DNA from: Apiospora phragmitis
Lineage: Eukaryota; Ascomycota; Sordariomycetes; Amphisphaeriales; Apiosporaceae
Length of the DNA: 64,000 nt
Direction of reading: 5' to 3'
Assembly (NCBI GenBank): GCA_038363925.1
Contig: JAQQWL010000013.1
Coordinates: 2,418,001 to 2,482,000, forward strand
Notes under the pieces: generated by a model
Database searches by the model: none
What the model was told of the DNA's origin: nothing
Seen by the model: the letters and a program-made list of their open reading frames with translations, nothing else
Position numbers and translations under genes: made by a program
Shown: in pieces, positions 20,464-32,629 of the stretch
How positions within the stretch are numbered: the first letter of the stretch is position 1
Layout of the letters: each line of letters begins with the position of its first letter

Positions 20464-23400
20464 GGTCAAAGGCTGTTCTAAGTGCTTGTTGTTGTGGCGT
20501 ATTTTGTTGCTTTGTTTGTCGTGCTTGGATTCAAGGCTTTCAGAATGACAAAGGTATTATCCGAGTTGTTTACTTGATTGGATGAGGCGCCAACTTCTAG
20601 CTATATGTACATGTGCTTCTGCGGATCAATCCCCTTGTTTTCCTAAACAAAGATAGAGAGTCGGAAAAACAGGTACGCTGTTTTTCTATAAAGTTTGTTT
20701 CCTCACTGGGGTAATGCTGCATAATCCACACGATATCCAGGCACATCCAGGGTCTGCTGCTGTAATTGCTTTGTTCCCAAACAAGCCAGCGTGAGAGTTT
20801 TATTTTTTTAGCAAGTAGTAACAGGAAGCAAACCGGTCGGAGCGGCATCTATGTGTTAGTACAAGACATAGAACAAACGCCCTGTGACAACAAATGTTAG
20901 AGCCCTTGGAAATTTAGGCATTAGTCACAGTGTCTGGAACCAATATTCTTCATGTACAATTCTGAAAGGCCGTTCAAAAGCACTTATCACATGTACCATG
21001 TCACATTGTAGAGACCTATACCAGTTGCCGATACTGGGTGTATTATGTGAAGTCCTACTCAATCCCCCCAATTCTCTCGAGAACGGGTACTGCTATTCTG
21101 CATTTAGGGACTAGTCGGGTCTCTGTATCTACCACCATCCAGACGAAGCCGGCATGCACAAGCATTTCAATGAACCCACCTGGGAACATGCCCAGTCCAA
21201 GTTCTCCGTTTCCGATGACGTGTATGAACTTCATCCAACGTGGGTAGACCCTGTGATTCAGAGCCGTGCTCGAAATGCCCTTTAGGTGATGGTATCACGA
21301 AGTCTCCGGTAGATACCAGGCTGCGTGGTCTGCAGTCTTCGGATCTCTACCAGCAGCGCAAGAACGGCGTTGCAGAGTTCCTCATTCTCCGCCTCGGTTT
21401 CGTTCTGGTGATCTCTCTACTCCATTAGCGTATTGTAAAGGTCCCAATTCTCAGCCTCCAACCCTGTAATGTAATATTTATGCCACCAGCTCGCCGTTGT
21501 GTGTTGTAAGGGTATGTATCTATTATGTTGTTGCGCTGGGGGGGGGGGGAAGGTCTCTCACTACGTAGCTGTTGAGAATACTTCGTAATCCTATGTGCAA
21601 TGTGTGGGTGCACGGGTGGAGCCGCGACATGTGCCACCAGCCGGCTGTTTACCTCCTCTACGCAAAGCGGGGGACTTCCCAATGTTAGCTTAATACGATT
21701 ATTATAGCTGTGAGTTAAAAAGACCTATATCAAAAGTGATGAAAAAGACAGACTGCCGTTAGGAAAGCATCTAAGCCAGAGGAACCGGGAGTCAACCTGC
21801 CAGACTTCACGGAAGTGAAGACTTTGTGCGGCGGGTTGAGTTTACCCGACTTTCCATGCGGACCTCCACTTCGGATGCCTTGGCTTTTCTGGATTCATAA
21901 AAAGAGGGTTCCGGTGCTCAACCCCCGAGAGTATGGCTTCTTCTGTAGAAGTATTCTCTGTATTTGTTTGGGTTCTCGTCAAACTTGACTTCAATGATTA
22001 TTCGGATCTGAAGGGGAATTCAGATACCTATCGCTCGAATGCTGGTGGTTGTGAGGTTTTCGTAATGATGACGAGGTTCTTCACGAGGAGGCGTAGCTGG
22101 TTTACTGTGTTGCCACTGGTAGTTGTCGTTGGTATGAGAGGGTTTCTCGTAGGAAAAAGAAAGATGATGTGTTTTGACTTTGGGAATGGAATTCAGTGGT
22201 GGGGCTTTTAATTCCGACAATAGGGTGTTGAATCAGTAAAGTAACTACGACAGAGGCACCCGAATCTGCACCGAAGCTTTGCTATTAGCAGAACAGCAGG
22301 GTCGTATCCGCGCCCAACAAGCTGTAGTAGAGCTTTGCATCAGTACGAGTGCCGCAACTAAGGTAACTCCTCGCAGCTTGAAAATGACGAGATTATCTGA
22401 TTCCTACTTTCTCTAGCAAAATATGCCAGACTACAGCATATGTAATCGATTAAGACGCATCACATTGTCCAGTTCTTCCCTTAATGTCAACTATTCGATT
22501 GGATAGGGCAGTTATATAGAACCTACGTTGGGAGCTTCAATCCTAGACTCTGATTGCTAGACCATACAAAGTTATTTGATGTATCCTGTGCTCGATTGAT
22601 TGTCATATGCACGCAAGATGGGCAGATAGCATCACCTCAGATTCGCGTCATCGTTTCAGGGAAAACACTGCTGGATGTATGCTTGGCCCATAGAAATAGT
22701 TTGGTCAGGAGCCATCTGGCTTAGTGTTTCAGAGCCAAACAGCTTTTATGTGTCTGTCATCATAGAAGTTGTGTTTTCTCTGGGGAGAAAGCCTCTGGTT
22801 GAAATCTGGTACTATTATCGCTCTCCAGTAACAAAACATGCGACCAAACATGACTGACCGCCTTCTGTGTACCATCAACCTTTCTGCGGCAGCGAACTCC
22901 TAGAGCCCAATAAGTATGTGGTGATCTCGTCAGTCCTTGCGCCTACCGTATATTAAGCCATTGACCGTTTGGTGCAATGACAGCCGATTCAAGCTGATCT
23001 TCCTTTCCGGTTACCACCCCCCAGAACCCATGCACCGCGTCTTCCTGAAAGAATAGCTTGCGGGTCTCCCTGAATTAGGGTGTATAATACACCATGCCTG
23101 TGATGTACTGGCCATTGTGGCTTGATCGTCACTGAATTCACCGGCCGGGTGTCGAATAGGGATCTCGTAGACCAATACCCCTGGCATTACTTTTCATTGT
23201 GGCATAGAAGCTGAGTACTACGACAAGAAACTACTGCAAAGCGACTCTCAAGAAGTTAAATTACAAGTGTGGACTTAAAACAAGAACATTGATATGAGGC
23301 TTTCCAGGGGCTGCGTAGAACTTTAATTACATTTCTTATAGCTCGTGTCCGTGCTTCATGAAGTCCAAACTAAATTCCGGACCAACAGAGAATGTGTTCC

Positions 23401-23560
23401 CAGCCATATTACTGTTCAAGCCCTGCTACTAATGTCCCGTCCCAAGTCTCTGGCGAGGTTGCAAGATGTTAACGCCAACCGATCCATCAGCCCGCGGTCC
23501 AAATCCGAACAAGAGCTCATCGTTCCACCGACCGTCCCTCATCAGCTCCTAGTCGTCCAT
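20464..23560. other. Long gene-poor intergenic region
   Basis: About 3.1 kb without a supported gene. Small ORFs below 95 codons lack motifs. A G-run of about 12 bases is at 21540-21551. Base composition is intermediate, not RIP-like. I cannot exclude a small or badly broken gene. Confidence 0.45.
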
Positions 23561-23600
23561 CCACTCGGCGTCACTCGGCGTCACTCGGCGTCACCCGGCA
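23561..23600. repeat. 10-bp tandem repeat at the end of the DUF3433 gene
   Basis: Four units of TCACTCGGCG (first and last imperfect). On the minus strand each unit contains TGA, and the 10-bp period places a stop in each frame in turn, so the downstream gene ends here in any frame. Confidence 0.8.
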
Positions 23601-26600
23601 CAAGCGGAGTGTCCCAACTACTGCTGCCGTTCCTCTCATCGCCGTCGCCGCCGTCACCCCACAGGCCGCTACCCGCCACCAGGACCGCCACGCCCGCGAT
23701 GCTCCCCGGCTCGTGCGGCAGAAAGTTCGTGTCACGCATGGCCAGCCACGCCGCCACGGCGGAAGCCGCCATCAAGCCCAGGAGCAACTGGAGCGCGACC
23801 TTGGGCCCCGCGTTCTGGCGAAGCCGCGTCTGCGACTGCGTGGCGACCGCGGGCAGAGTCCGCTGGGAAGAGGGCAGGATCGTGCCCGGGGAGCGCATGA
23901 TGCGGTGCATCACCTGTGCCATGAAGTGCCCGTACATCTTGCTGGTGGCCTCGACGAGGCGGGGCGCGTTTGCACTTCCGACCAGGTCCGTCGGGTCCAT
24001 ACCGCCGTCCGCGAGCACGACGGCCTGGTAGAACCAGTCCAGGCCCCGGAAGGTTTGGAGGTCGCGCAAAACGGCGTTGTCGCCCGTCACGGGCCGGAAG
24101 AAATTGGAAAGGGGATACGCGACCAGGTACTCCTGCACATTGGATGCCTCGGGCGTCCCGGCATTGACGAATCGAGCAGTCCCCTCATCGGGGACCGGGG
24201 CGCGGCCGGGGTCGATACCGAGTGACTTTCCCCTGCGAGCAGTTGTAAAGACAGGGTGATATCCACTTCCTGGATAAGCTGCGTACAGGCCAGGGTTGTC
24301 ACTTGGGCATCACTCGAAGAGGGTTTTTGCGACGCGCGGCTTTGCGAGACCTCAGATGGGAATGAGCCGTAGTAGAAGATCAAAGAATGAAAGCCCGGTT
24401 GGTTTGCTGGCGGAGGGTGGTTGGTATATAGCGGGCCACCATCAGTGATATTTGCCGTCTCCCAAAGATTTCCCAGCTGCCCACCGAAACCTGTCAAGTT
24501 CGAACGAGTAGAAATGATCCTCGTCGGGATGGGCTTGCCGGTGCTCCCCGGGCAGCGACTACGAAGTTCGGTGTGTATGGTATAGGTAGAGGTGGAGTCG
24601 AAGCTTGACTTTTTGATCTCAACTTTCACTTCCTCTGTCTTTTTTGTATCACACTGCAGCATAGCTCGCCTGGCTGGAACGGATACGGTGATTCTCCTAG
24701 TACTATCAGCCGTACCCAAATCGGCTTCGCTTAGGGTCAGGTTGGGGAATATGAGATCGTCGTAAGTCCACTGTGGGTACGATATGTTCTGTCAAACAAT
24801 CAGACTAAGCGCTTGCCCAGCTCCGCCGTCATCAAATGTAGTCCCGTTCCAGGTCACGCCGAAACCGTCAGTCCGCTGCACTGTCATAGATGTCTCAATA
24901 TCGAGACTCGCAAAGCTGTAGAGACCGGCCACCAGGATAGTCAGGAGAGAGCCAAGGATTGTCCCTATGGCAGAGAAGCAAGCGGCAATGTGCTTTTCTC
25001 GGAGAGAGACAAAGAAAGTGATCAAGGGCAGGCGTCCGAGGTTGCGGCTCAGGACACCCCGGCGCGCCGCTGCGCTAACTCTTGAGGAGTAGTGGTACGA
25101 TTATGGCTACTAGCCTGCACCAGTTCGTCAACACAATTGGTTGCCACGCTTCTTGGATCTTATCAGGAGCCGCTGTAGATCCTTTGCGCTTTTCAGTCCT
25201 AAAGTGATCCTCGATATTGACTAAGAACTTGGGCCTGGCCCCTGCTAAGACGTAGCTTGAGATTCGGGCATCCCGTATGGACTGCTTAAGTCGTGACAGA
25301 CCGGATCCGCATCGTCGCTGTAGCTCGTGGCTGTTGCGAAAGATGGCGCCAATCCCGCCAATGCTCCTAGGGTCGCGGGGGACAACGCCACGAGTACGCA
25401 AGGCCAGTAGAAGAAACGAAAGCAGCAAGCCTAGGACCAACAGCCCACAGATGGAGAGCGCGGCACCAGCGGGCACGCGGACCCGTGATTCGTCGTGAGC
25501 TGCTGTCCCTAGTATTAGTTCCTGCGCCGTACTAAGCATGCGCGTGTGTACGGCAATAGACGCCATGCCGGAAAAGGCGTCCCTGATGTGATCCGCCAGG
25601 ACTTTGGCGTCTAGGAACGGCTCTAGATAGATAGTATCCATATCGTCTCTCAGCAGCGATACAGATGCGGCCCGAAGAAAGAGGTCGTTGTTCACAGCCG
25701 TCTTGTTGGGCTGCTTCATCAACGGCAAATTCGCCATTCGGGTAGAATTGACAATATTGGATAGCAGGTTCATGGGGCCTAACCCTTCCACCTGAGCTGA
25801 TCCGAGCTCGAAGGTACTCCAGTCCACCCTTGTTTTGCTATCTGGCGGTGCCACCTGGACAGTGACATTCTGTACTGAGTACGACGGGCGGCAGAAGAGG
25901 GAACTGAAGCAGTAGTAAGCATGGCGGCAGGTGGCAATCATTGGGGCCATTAAGTGTTACTAACCTGGATCGAAGAAGCTTCATGTTACTGTCGACCAAG
26001 GTGACTGAAGCAAAGTATCTCTGGGTTTGATCCGGGCAGGTGATCAACTTAGAGGTGCCCACGAAGCTTCTGTCGGGGTTTTTATGCATAGCTCTCCACG
26101 TGCTCACCTGATTCGAGTCTAGCAGGGGCAAATCGACATCGTCGCTGCAAGACGGCGCCTTGAACGTGATGCTGGCTATGTAAGTGTAGTTGCTGGTTAT
26201 CCGGAGGTCACCGTCGATTCTCGGCTCCGCGCACTCGATGCCAGGGAAGAAGCCTCTCGTTGTGCCACTATATGACGTGGCCGACCCTGCCTCAACCGTC
26301 TCGGGTGGCAGAAGTGGTTCGAGGGTAGCATTCTGGAAAGTCCACTCGGGCCACGGAAGCTTCTGTGCCCACACCCCGTAGTAGACTGTCGCGGTCACGT
26401 TGTCATTCATCTCGGGATCCCATCCGGTGACATCAAACCTTGACGTTTTGAGTAGTGGGAAGTCATGCCTGGCCAAGGAGACTGTGTCCACCAGGAGTAA
26501 ACCAGTCGACAACACTCGCTGTTGAGGCATCAGTAATGACCACACTCATCCAAGGGTATATTCATGGAATACTTGTGATGATGTTCAACACGAGCACAGC

Positions 26601-27257
26601 GGCGATGGTCAAGAGAGAAGGCCAAGCCTTGAGTTTCGATGCTGTCCATATCATGACCGGTAGCATTGGCGTCAACAAATCTAAGAGTACGGTACTCTCG
26701 GCCGTTCCTGGTCCACTTCGTAGGTTGGCCCAAGGCTGAAGCCATCGACTAGAAAAGTCTATGCCGTTCCAAACAGCTAGAAGAATCACGATTACTATCA
26801 CGTAGTATTATGGTAGAAATGCCATACTTTGGCATAACCATGCACAAGGGATGCTCAGCTCACCAGTTGTAGGCAGGTACTTCCATAGATAGACAATGCC
26901 GTCAGTGGAGGAGGTCGATCCAAGTCCCTGATTTCTAATCGATATGATGTATAGTCCCAATATAAAAGCTGCCAATATGAATAATGACGCCGCCATAGTG
27001 ATCAAGGTAGTTCGGCGAAGCCATAGGGGTTGCCAGGACTTCGGCAAACGACTAAGACTGCCCATTGGTTCATTGATGCGATTTTGTGTGGCATGTTCTT
27101 CGTCCTCAGAGTCGGAGGGAAGTTGCTGCAGTGAATCCAAGTCATCGGGCCTGTCCTGAACGGGCCCGTTCCTAGTGTGCCCAGGGTAGCGTCTTCTAGA
27201 GGAGACCGTTTGCCACTTGGGAGTTGCCATTGGTAGCAGCTTCTGCGTCGTCGCCAT
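23581..27257 (-). pseudogene. DUF3433 multipass membrane protein, damaged
   Basis: Large fungal membrane protein built of two similar halves (DUF3433), function unknown. Intact exons are 26864-27257, 26573-26794, 25965-26514 and from 25903 on, with introns GTGAGC..TAG, GTATTC..GAG, GTTAGT..CAG. Half one shows the family pattern: TM, YLWKYLPT, a second TM, a loop with LRSGPGTAESTVLLD, then a TM with LSTGLLLVDTVSL, followed by an extracellular domain. In half two, the first TM (RLVAIIVPLLLK) runs into a stop at 25075 and then, in another frame, directly into RRGVLSRNLGRLPLITFF. Compared with half one, about 60 residues are missing. A TGA at 24792-24794 interrupts an otherwise open frame (before QNISYPQWTYDD), and a further shift occurs near 24240. 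These defects suggest a true pseudogene, although indel errors may contribute. Confidence 0.8.
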
Positions 27258-29629
27258 TTATTGATGAAACTGGGCTGTGTGAAAGAGAGGCACAGCTTGA
27301 TCTTCCATCATGGTCTCTGCTGTCTTGGCTGACCAGGCGTGAGTCGCGCATGTTGATTGCCATTAATAATATTAGCAGCCGAAAGACAGCGGCAATTAAC
27401 GAGTAGGGGGTGACATGACGTGACCTATGGAAGGACGGAAGTCTTGAGAAATGTTCGACCTGTCAGTTCAGCTGTTGCGCATCGAAAAAAGCAGATCTAC
27501 GCTCAGCTACTTAGTTATTGTGAATCAGCATGCAGAATTTCATTTGGTTCATTGCCAAGTATGGGGGCTGCTCTGGGGGCGACGCCATCTACCAACGGAG
27601 CACTCTTGTCTAGGTACGTTTGAAACCATCTGCAGGGGCATTGCAGGCACACGCTGGGTGGTCTTTCTATTAATAGAACAGGGCAGTCATAGCCTTCTTC
27701 AACGAGATAGCACCGAATGTGCAAAAAGACTGCGTACGTTCGGCGCAGCACTTCAGCTTAGCCACACTGGTCAGCAAGAGGCTTCAAGAAAAACGTAAGC
27801 TATATACCCCTCAATCCGGAATGTGGCCCGAACCGATCCCCTTCGGTAGCTGAAAAATCCCTGCTATTAGTCAGATTTTCACGACCGAAAGGGGCTTCTG
27901 GCTGAGACAACCACGGCGAGGCTCTGGGAGGATGCGTAGCCCAGTTACCTGTTCTCTGTTCATGTGAGATTTGTCTTACTATTTAAGGTTAATAGGATAT
28001 TATTCCTCCGTCTGCCAACAGCTTGGATTAATGCCTGGTCCAGAATTGCTACAATTTGATGATTGGTCCCCGAAATGTCTTCCTCCCTCACATTGCGTAG
28101 TACAGAAAACTGTCCGAATCACCGCAGTAAACGCAACGACTAACATGCCCGGGGTAGCCCCGAAGCTCGGGGCCAGCAACTAAAGGAAAATGTATAAATC
28201 AGGTAAATGTAGCAAAAGACACTATCCGTAACACTAAAGAACCCGCGGATACGCTATAAAGCCCACTCAGGTAAGGATTTTAACTATTATATTATTGAGA
28301 TTGGCATCGTGTTACGGCTATCTGGTCTCTCCTAGTATAGTATTTGGTAGTAAGCAACGAAGCTGTGATTAAGTAAGTGCCGGAGAGGTTAATGATGGAC
28401 AAGAAGATGACGGCTCTATAAGTAAACCCCTTTATTTTTCAGCCAGGCCGCGATCGCCAGCAAAAGACCAGTATATGCAGGAGGTCGATGCCTTGCAGCC
28501 GGCACGGGCACTGAAGCTTAACCAATGTGCAGGCACACTCACCTGCTGTGGACGGTTATTGATTAAACCAAACAGCTCTCTACTCCTGGATCTCTCCTCA
28601 TGTTCTGTGTCTCTAAGGATGCATTGCCAGTGCTTAGAAAGGGAATGTGTAGTTTTATATAACTGTAGTCTTCAAGCAGAGCCAGCCCGTAAAACAGCTC
28701 TGTAAATGACGTAAGCATACGTTACGCAGAAACTAAAACTATATTATACTATGCTAAGAAGCAAAAAGGTAACACTGTCGATGGCGTATAGGTATTAGTG
28801 ATCGAGTGACGTATGCTTCATAAAGGAGGAGCAACAAGAAAAAAATGACGAGTAAAGAAAATGTTGCACTTTACGGGGGTCGAACTTGTAAACCGGCGGG
28901 AAAAAAAAAGATATCGAGAGGGCTGTGGGAACGGGCATCCACAGCCCAAGAGCGTCCATAGCCGAGATTCAGTGTGTTTTTCCAATCAGCTACCCATGCT
29001 ACCTCGTTAGGGGGATCTGGGGTTATTTGGCTTAAGTGCCTACTGTGTCTGATCTCTCAGACCATGGTTTTGCCGAAAGTTACGGTCGAAATCTGGTGGA
29101 GGAAGGTTAAAATGTTCCTGGTTCCGTCCGCCCTTTGCGCCATGCCCAACCCCGCTGTTTAGGCATAGTTCAAGACAGCAACACGCGATCACGGACTGGA
29201 CATTGATTGCATCCTACGACCACATGGCGCAGCAAGATCGTCTGGTGGCCTAAGTCTCCGGCAACCGCGAGGGGGTAAATGTATGGACAGTAGACATAGT
29301 CATAGCCGTTGTTATCAACTCTATCTTACGAGCTTGGTTATAATGTAGGTATTCCAATTAGCAAGTTGCCTTCTTAGAAGACCCAGGGAGTCGGTAAAAT
29401 TATATGAGCATTTCCGGAAATAACCAACAGATATGGAATCGTGTCAGCAAGGTCTATGCTAAGATCCAACGCCCAAGTAGTCTCTCGATCATGGCGGGCT
29501 GGGTTTACATGGAATTGAAGTTGAAAAAGGGGTCCAGTATATAAGATTTGGCACTCTCCTATCCCTCGTAGATGCCATTGACGGATCTCCACATGAGCCA
29601 GAACGTGAAAGGACCAACTTTATTTTCCA
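27258..29629. other. Gene-poor intergenic region
   Basis: About 2.4 kb. Only ORFs below 116 codons, none recognisable. A small GC-rich inverted repeat (GGGGTAGCCCCGAAGCTC) sits near 28152-28172. Nothing else seen. Confidence 0.45.
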
Positions 29630-30193
29630 TTCTCTCCACTCCTCATCAGGCCCCTTCATAGCAGGAACGATCAGATTGTCTTCGGTGTAACCGAATCAAT
29701 TGGTTTCATTTAATGGCCTGCCGTAAGGGGTGGAATCTAAGTAAAAGTCGAAGCCGAACCGGTCGGCTTCCTTCATACCCCAGTCCATAAATTGCTGCGC
29801 CACGCCCTTGCATCGGTAGTTGGGGTGTGCGAATATGATGAACAAATTTAACGCAGTGCTAGCCTGCAGGCAAGGATGTGGTGATGGGTTGGCACGGCCT
29901 GTACTCCGTAACTCACAGACATGTGGCTTGGGGGCAGCTTGTGACCGAGGCCTGTTATGGAGTTCTAGACCCTGTTCGGCGAACCTCGGTGCGCCGCCGT
30001 CCGGGAACCAAGTCACTTCGGGGTGTGAGGGGCCGGTAAAGGGGTTCTCCTTGTGAATGTTCCACAGAGCGCCACCGGCGACTCTCCCCGTCTCGGTGTC
30101 GACGACCTTCTGCCAGTGCATGGTCTCGTCATGGTCTTGCCAAAGCTTCAATCGTAACCTAATCGAGGAGGGTGCTTTGTTTGAGGCTGGCAA
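29630..30193 (-). pseudogene. GNAT [18 protein letters not shown], nonsense codon in conserved C-terminus
   Basis: GNAT fold proteins transfer acetyl from acetyl-CoA to amines. The frame shows HWQKVVDTETGRVAGGALWN (core strands), a variable middle, and the acetyl-CoA loop region IIFAHPNYRCKGVAQQFMDW, then YLDSTPYGRPL. The family motif that follows is normally LYE.NGF. Here it reads LNETN, then TGA (29696-29698), and the same frame continues as FGYTEDNLIVPAMKGPDEEW, the expected family ending. So one codon (Gly expected) has become a stop and the Tyr is lost. There is no ATG at the 5' end (the frame opens after a TGA; a possible acceptor CAG lies at 30187-30189), and the middle insertion cannot be spliced in frame. 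I read this as a decayed gene. Confidence 0.65.
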
Positions 30194-30625
30194 TAATCAC
30201 AGCCAGTCGGAGAAATGTGACTTTGTGGGGAGTTCTTAGGAATGGTCAACCTGGGGTCACGGAGGTACCCGTAAAATGAGATGGCATACACACTATTGGT
30301 TGGTTGGCTTTGTTGGTTCGGCAATTCAAGGAGCGTTCAAGCTTCTATTACACCACATAATGCAATGCGACTTGACAGGTCACATATTTATCCCTCACTT
30401 CTTGCCATAATTTGGCTCGCTCTTGGACCCCGTGTACGTTTGTCTGGCCAGGTTCGGTGTGTGGCAAACTCTCATTCTGAGGTCTGTTTTGGTCGGATTG
30501 GCTTCTGCATGCATTTTATAGATAAGATGGTTTCTCATATGAATAGCCTCTCAGCAGCACTGAGACGATAGACTCATGGAGCTTTTCTACGTTGATCCCC
30601 AATCTTGACGTCAAGTACGATCGAA
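30194..30625. other. Intergenic region between divergent damaged genes
   Basis: About 430 bases, no gene recognised. Confidence 0.4.
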
Positions 30626-31670
30626 ATGGGCATGCAAGACGATGCTGCACGCGACCAAGGCCCTACCATACAAGTGTTGATATGGTTCCTGTTCACATCA
30701 GCGACACTCAGTGTTGTTTTAGGGATGGGAATGAAGTTTGCTGTAGTGCGGAAGCTGGGGTGGGATGACCTGCTTCTAGTCCTAGCACACGTTCGTTCAT
30801 TGGTGGCTGGTGGCTGGTGGCGCGTCGAGCTGGATGACGCCTTTCACGGCCAAACAAATACTGACGACTGGCATAACAGGCCATATACCTCGCTGAGTGC
30901 AGCTCAACTTCCTTTGGCGCATCGATTGGTCTGGGGAAGTCATGGAGTTCCTTGGCGAGGAGTCGCGAGAGGGCTATCTCAAGGCACGATCCTTTCCGTT
31001 CCGCTTGCATTCACTGTACATAGCTGACCCACGTCCTCAGGCAGAATACACCAGCCTCGTCCTCCTTATAGCTTCAGCTGGGATTTATCAAAGGATCCAT
31101 CGCCGTCTTCATTCGGAAGCTGAGTGAACGTCGTGGCTCTTGGCTCCTCCATTCGAGCCTGTGTTTAGCTGTCGGGCTTTGGCTTGTTTCGGCAGCTCTC
31201 ACTTCACTGTTCCAATGTGCACCGCCTAGACCTTGGGACTATGTCAACGGCTCGCGGTGCCTGGACAGAGCATGTCGCTCTATTCTGTTGCTCGCCCAGT
31301 CCCAAAACAAAGTAGGCTCGCTAACAGCAGAAGCGTGCCTGGTGGGCATATGTATCTGGATTCAATATTCTGTCCGAGCTTTGTATTGTTGCCTTGTACT
31401 TTAGCGTCGTGTTGAAGGTTCAGATGTCCCGCACCAAGAAGTTCGTGGTACTCTCCGTCTTCTCAACTCGGGTCCTGTGAGTTTCGCTGCGATGCACCAA
31501 CCCGCCCTGGAACTGGATGTCATGAACTGATTCGGCTCAGAGTTGCTGCGGCTGCTATCACCCAACTCATAGCATTCCTCGGCGCATTTTTAAATCCTGA
31601 TTTGGATGTAAATAGTCGACCTCTAGTGTTGCATGCTTCTAAATCTCTATTCGAGTTGTCAATCGGATAA
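30626..31670 (+). pseudogene. Fungal rhodopsin-like (SAT20-type) integral membrane protein, damaged
   Basis: Seven-helix fungal membrane family often found near effector or metabolite genes; no enzymatic role known. From ATG 30626 the first helix and family motif FAVVRKLGWDDLLLVLAH are clear. Further segments are YLK plus AEYTSLVLLIASAG, FIKGSIAVFIRKLSERRG, then a TM, FQCAPPRPWDYVNGSRCLDR, RAWWAYVSGFNILSELCIV, and VAAAAITQLIAFLGAFLNPD after a normal intron (GTGAGT..CAG at about 31476-31540). One extra base lies at about 31081-31083, between IASAG and FIKGS. Two exon joins fit only with GC-AG introns (near 30984-31040 and 31268-31330). After NPDLD the family sequence is lost and a stop comes at 31668-31670, so the last helix is missing. 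Decay, sequencing indels, or both. Confidence 0.6.
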
Positions 31671-32629
31671 TATTTGTAGTCTCCCAGATGCGATTTCCTC
31701 AGTGTGCATCTTCTTCATTACCAGCTTCAGACATTCTCCTTTATCATACACACACACACAAGCACCGGGCCGGCAAAACGGGTCATACAATCACTCATGC
31801 AAAGGTTACGCCAGGAGGATACCTATGGAAGTATAGAAGAGCTACGGGCTCGGGCCTAGAATCACAGAAAATGGGAAAGGGGAAGTGAGCGCGTAAAGGG
31901 GTGTTTCCCCTTCAGGGGAGAACGAAAATAGAAGATTGCCCCGACAAAGAGTGTCATATTATGATACGTATTAAAACAATCATCTACCCCGAAGTCATAG
32001 CGGACATGTGAGTGCCAACCAGTATGCAACGACGTTGCGTCGTCACGACGTTGAATATGACAAATAAAACAAGCAAACAAACAAGCAATATTTTTACTAG
32101 CCAGCTAGCTAGGTTCAATCTCTCCGAATCAAGGGATTCGGGCGCCAAGCAAGCCCTGCAGGTACGACAGATTTGCAGCCAGCAGCCTATCCTTGTATTT
32201 TCGATAGGAGCATGTCGGTTCGCAACCGATGTCACATAAACGACCTGATGTGGCAACCTTTGACACATTCCCGGTCAGAACTTGGACGCAAGGGTTGATG
32301 CAATTGCCGAACTCCTCGGTTAGGGTCTTACCTGCCACCCGCCATCCTGATTCTAGAACTGGAATATGGTCAGTTGTGGCGCATAACCTTGCCTTATCGA
32401 CGAATACAATGCTGTTTGCTTCAGTCGTGCATGCCCTCGGACTTTCCCCGTTTAATGATGGGATTGATCACACTGCAGGCCGCTTTTCGTGTTACCATGA
32501 AGATTGAGTGCCAATAAGAAGGCGCACTCTTGGCCTTCGTCAGGCAGCCATTTCCTCTCAACCCAGCCGTGGACGATATCAAAGCTTCCATCCAATCCCC
32601 CCCTCGTTCGAAACCACTTGATTATCGCC
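31671..32629. other. Intergenic / promoter of the permease gene
   Basis: About 960 bases. A short CA microsatellite (ACACACACACACA) is at 31748-31760. No gene seen. Confidence 0.45.

Noticed and set aside
23713..24225. 170-codon plus-strand ORF
   Set aside because: Antisense to the last exon of the DUF3433 gene.
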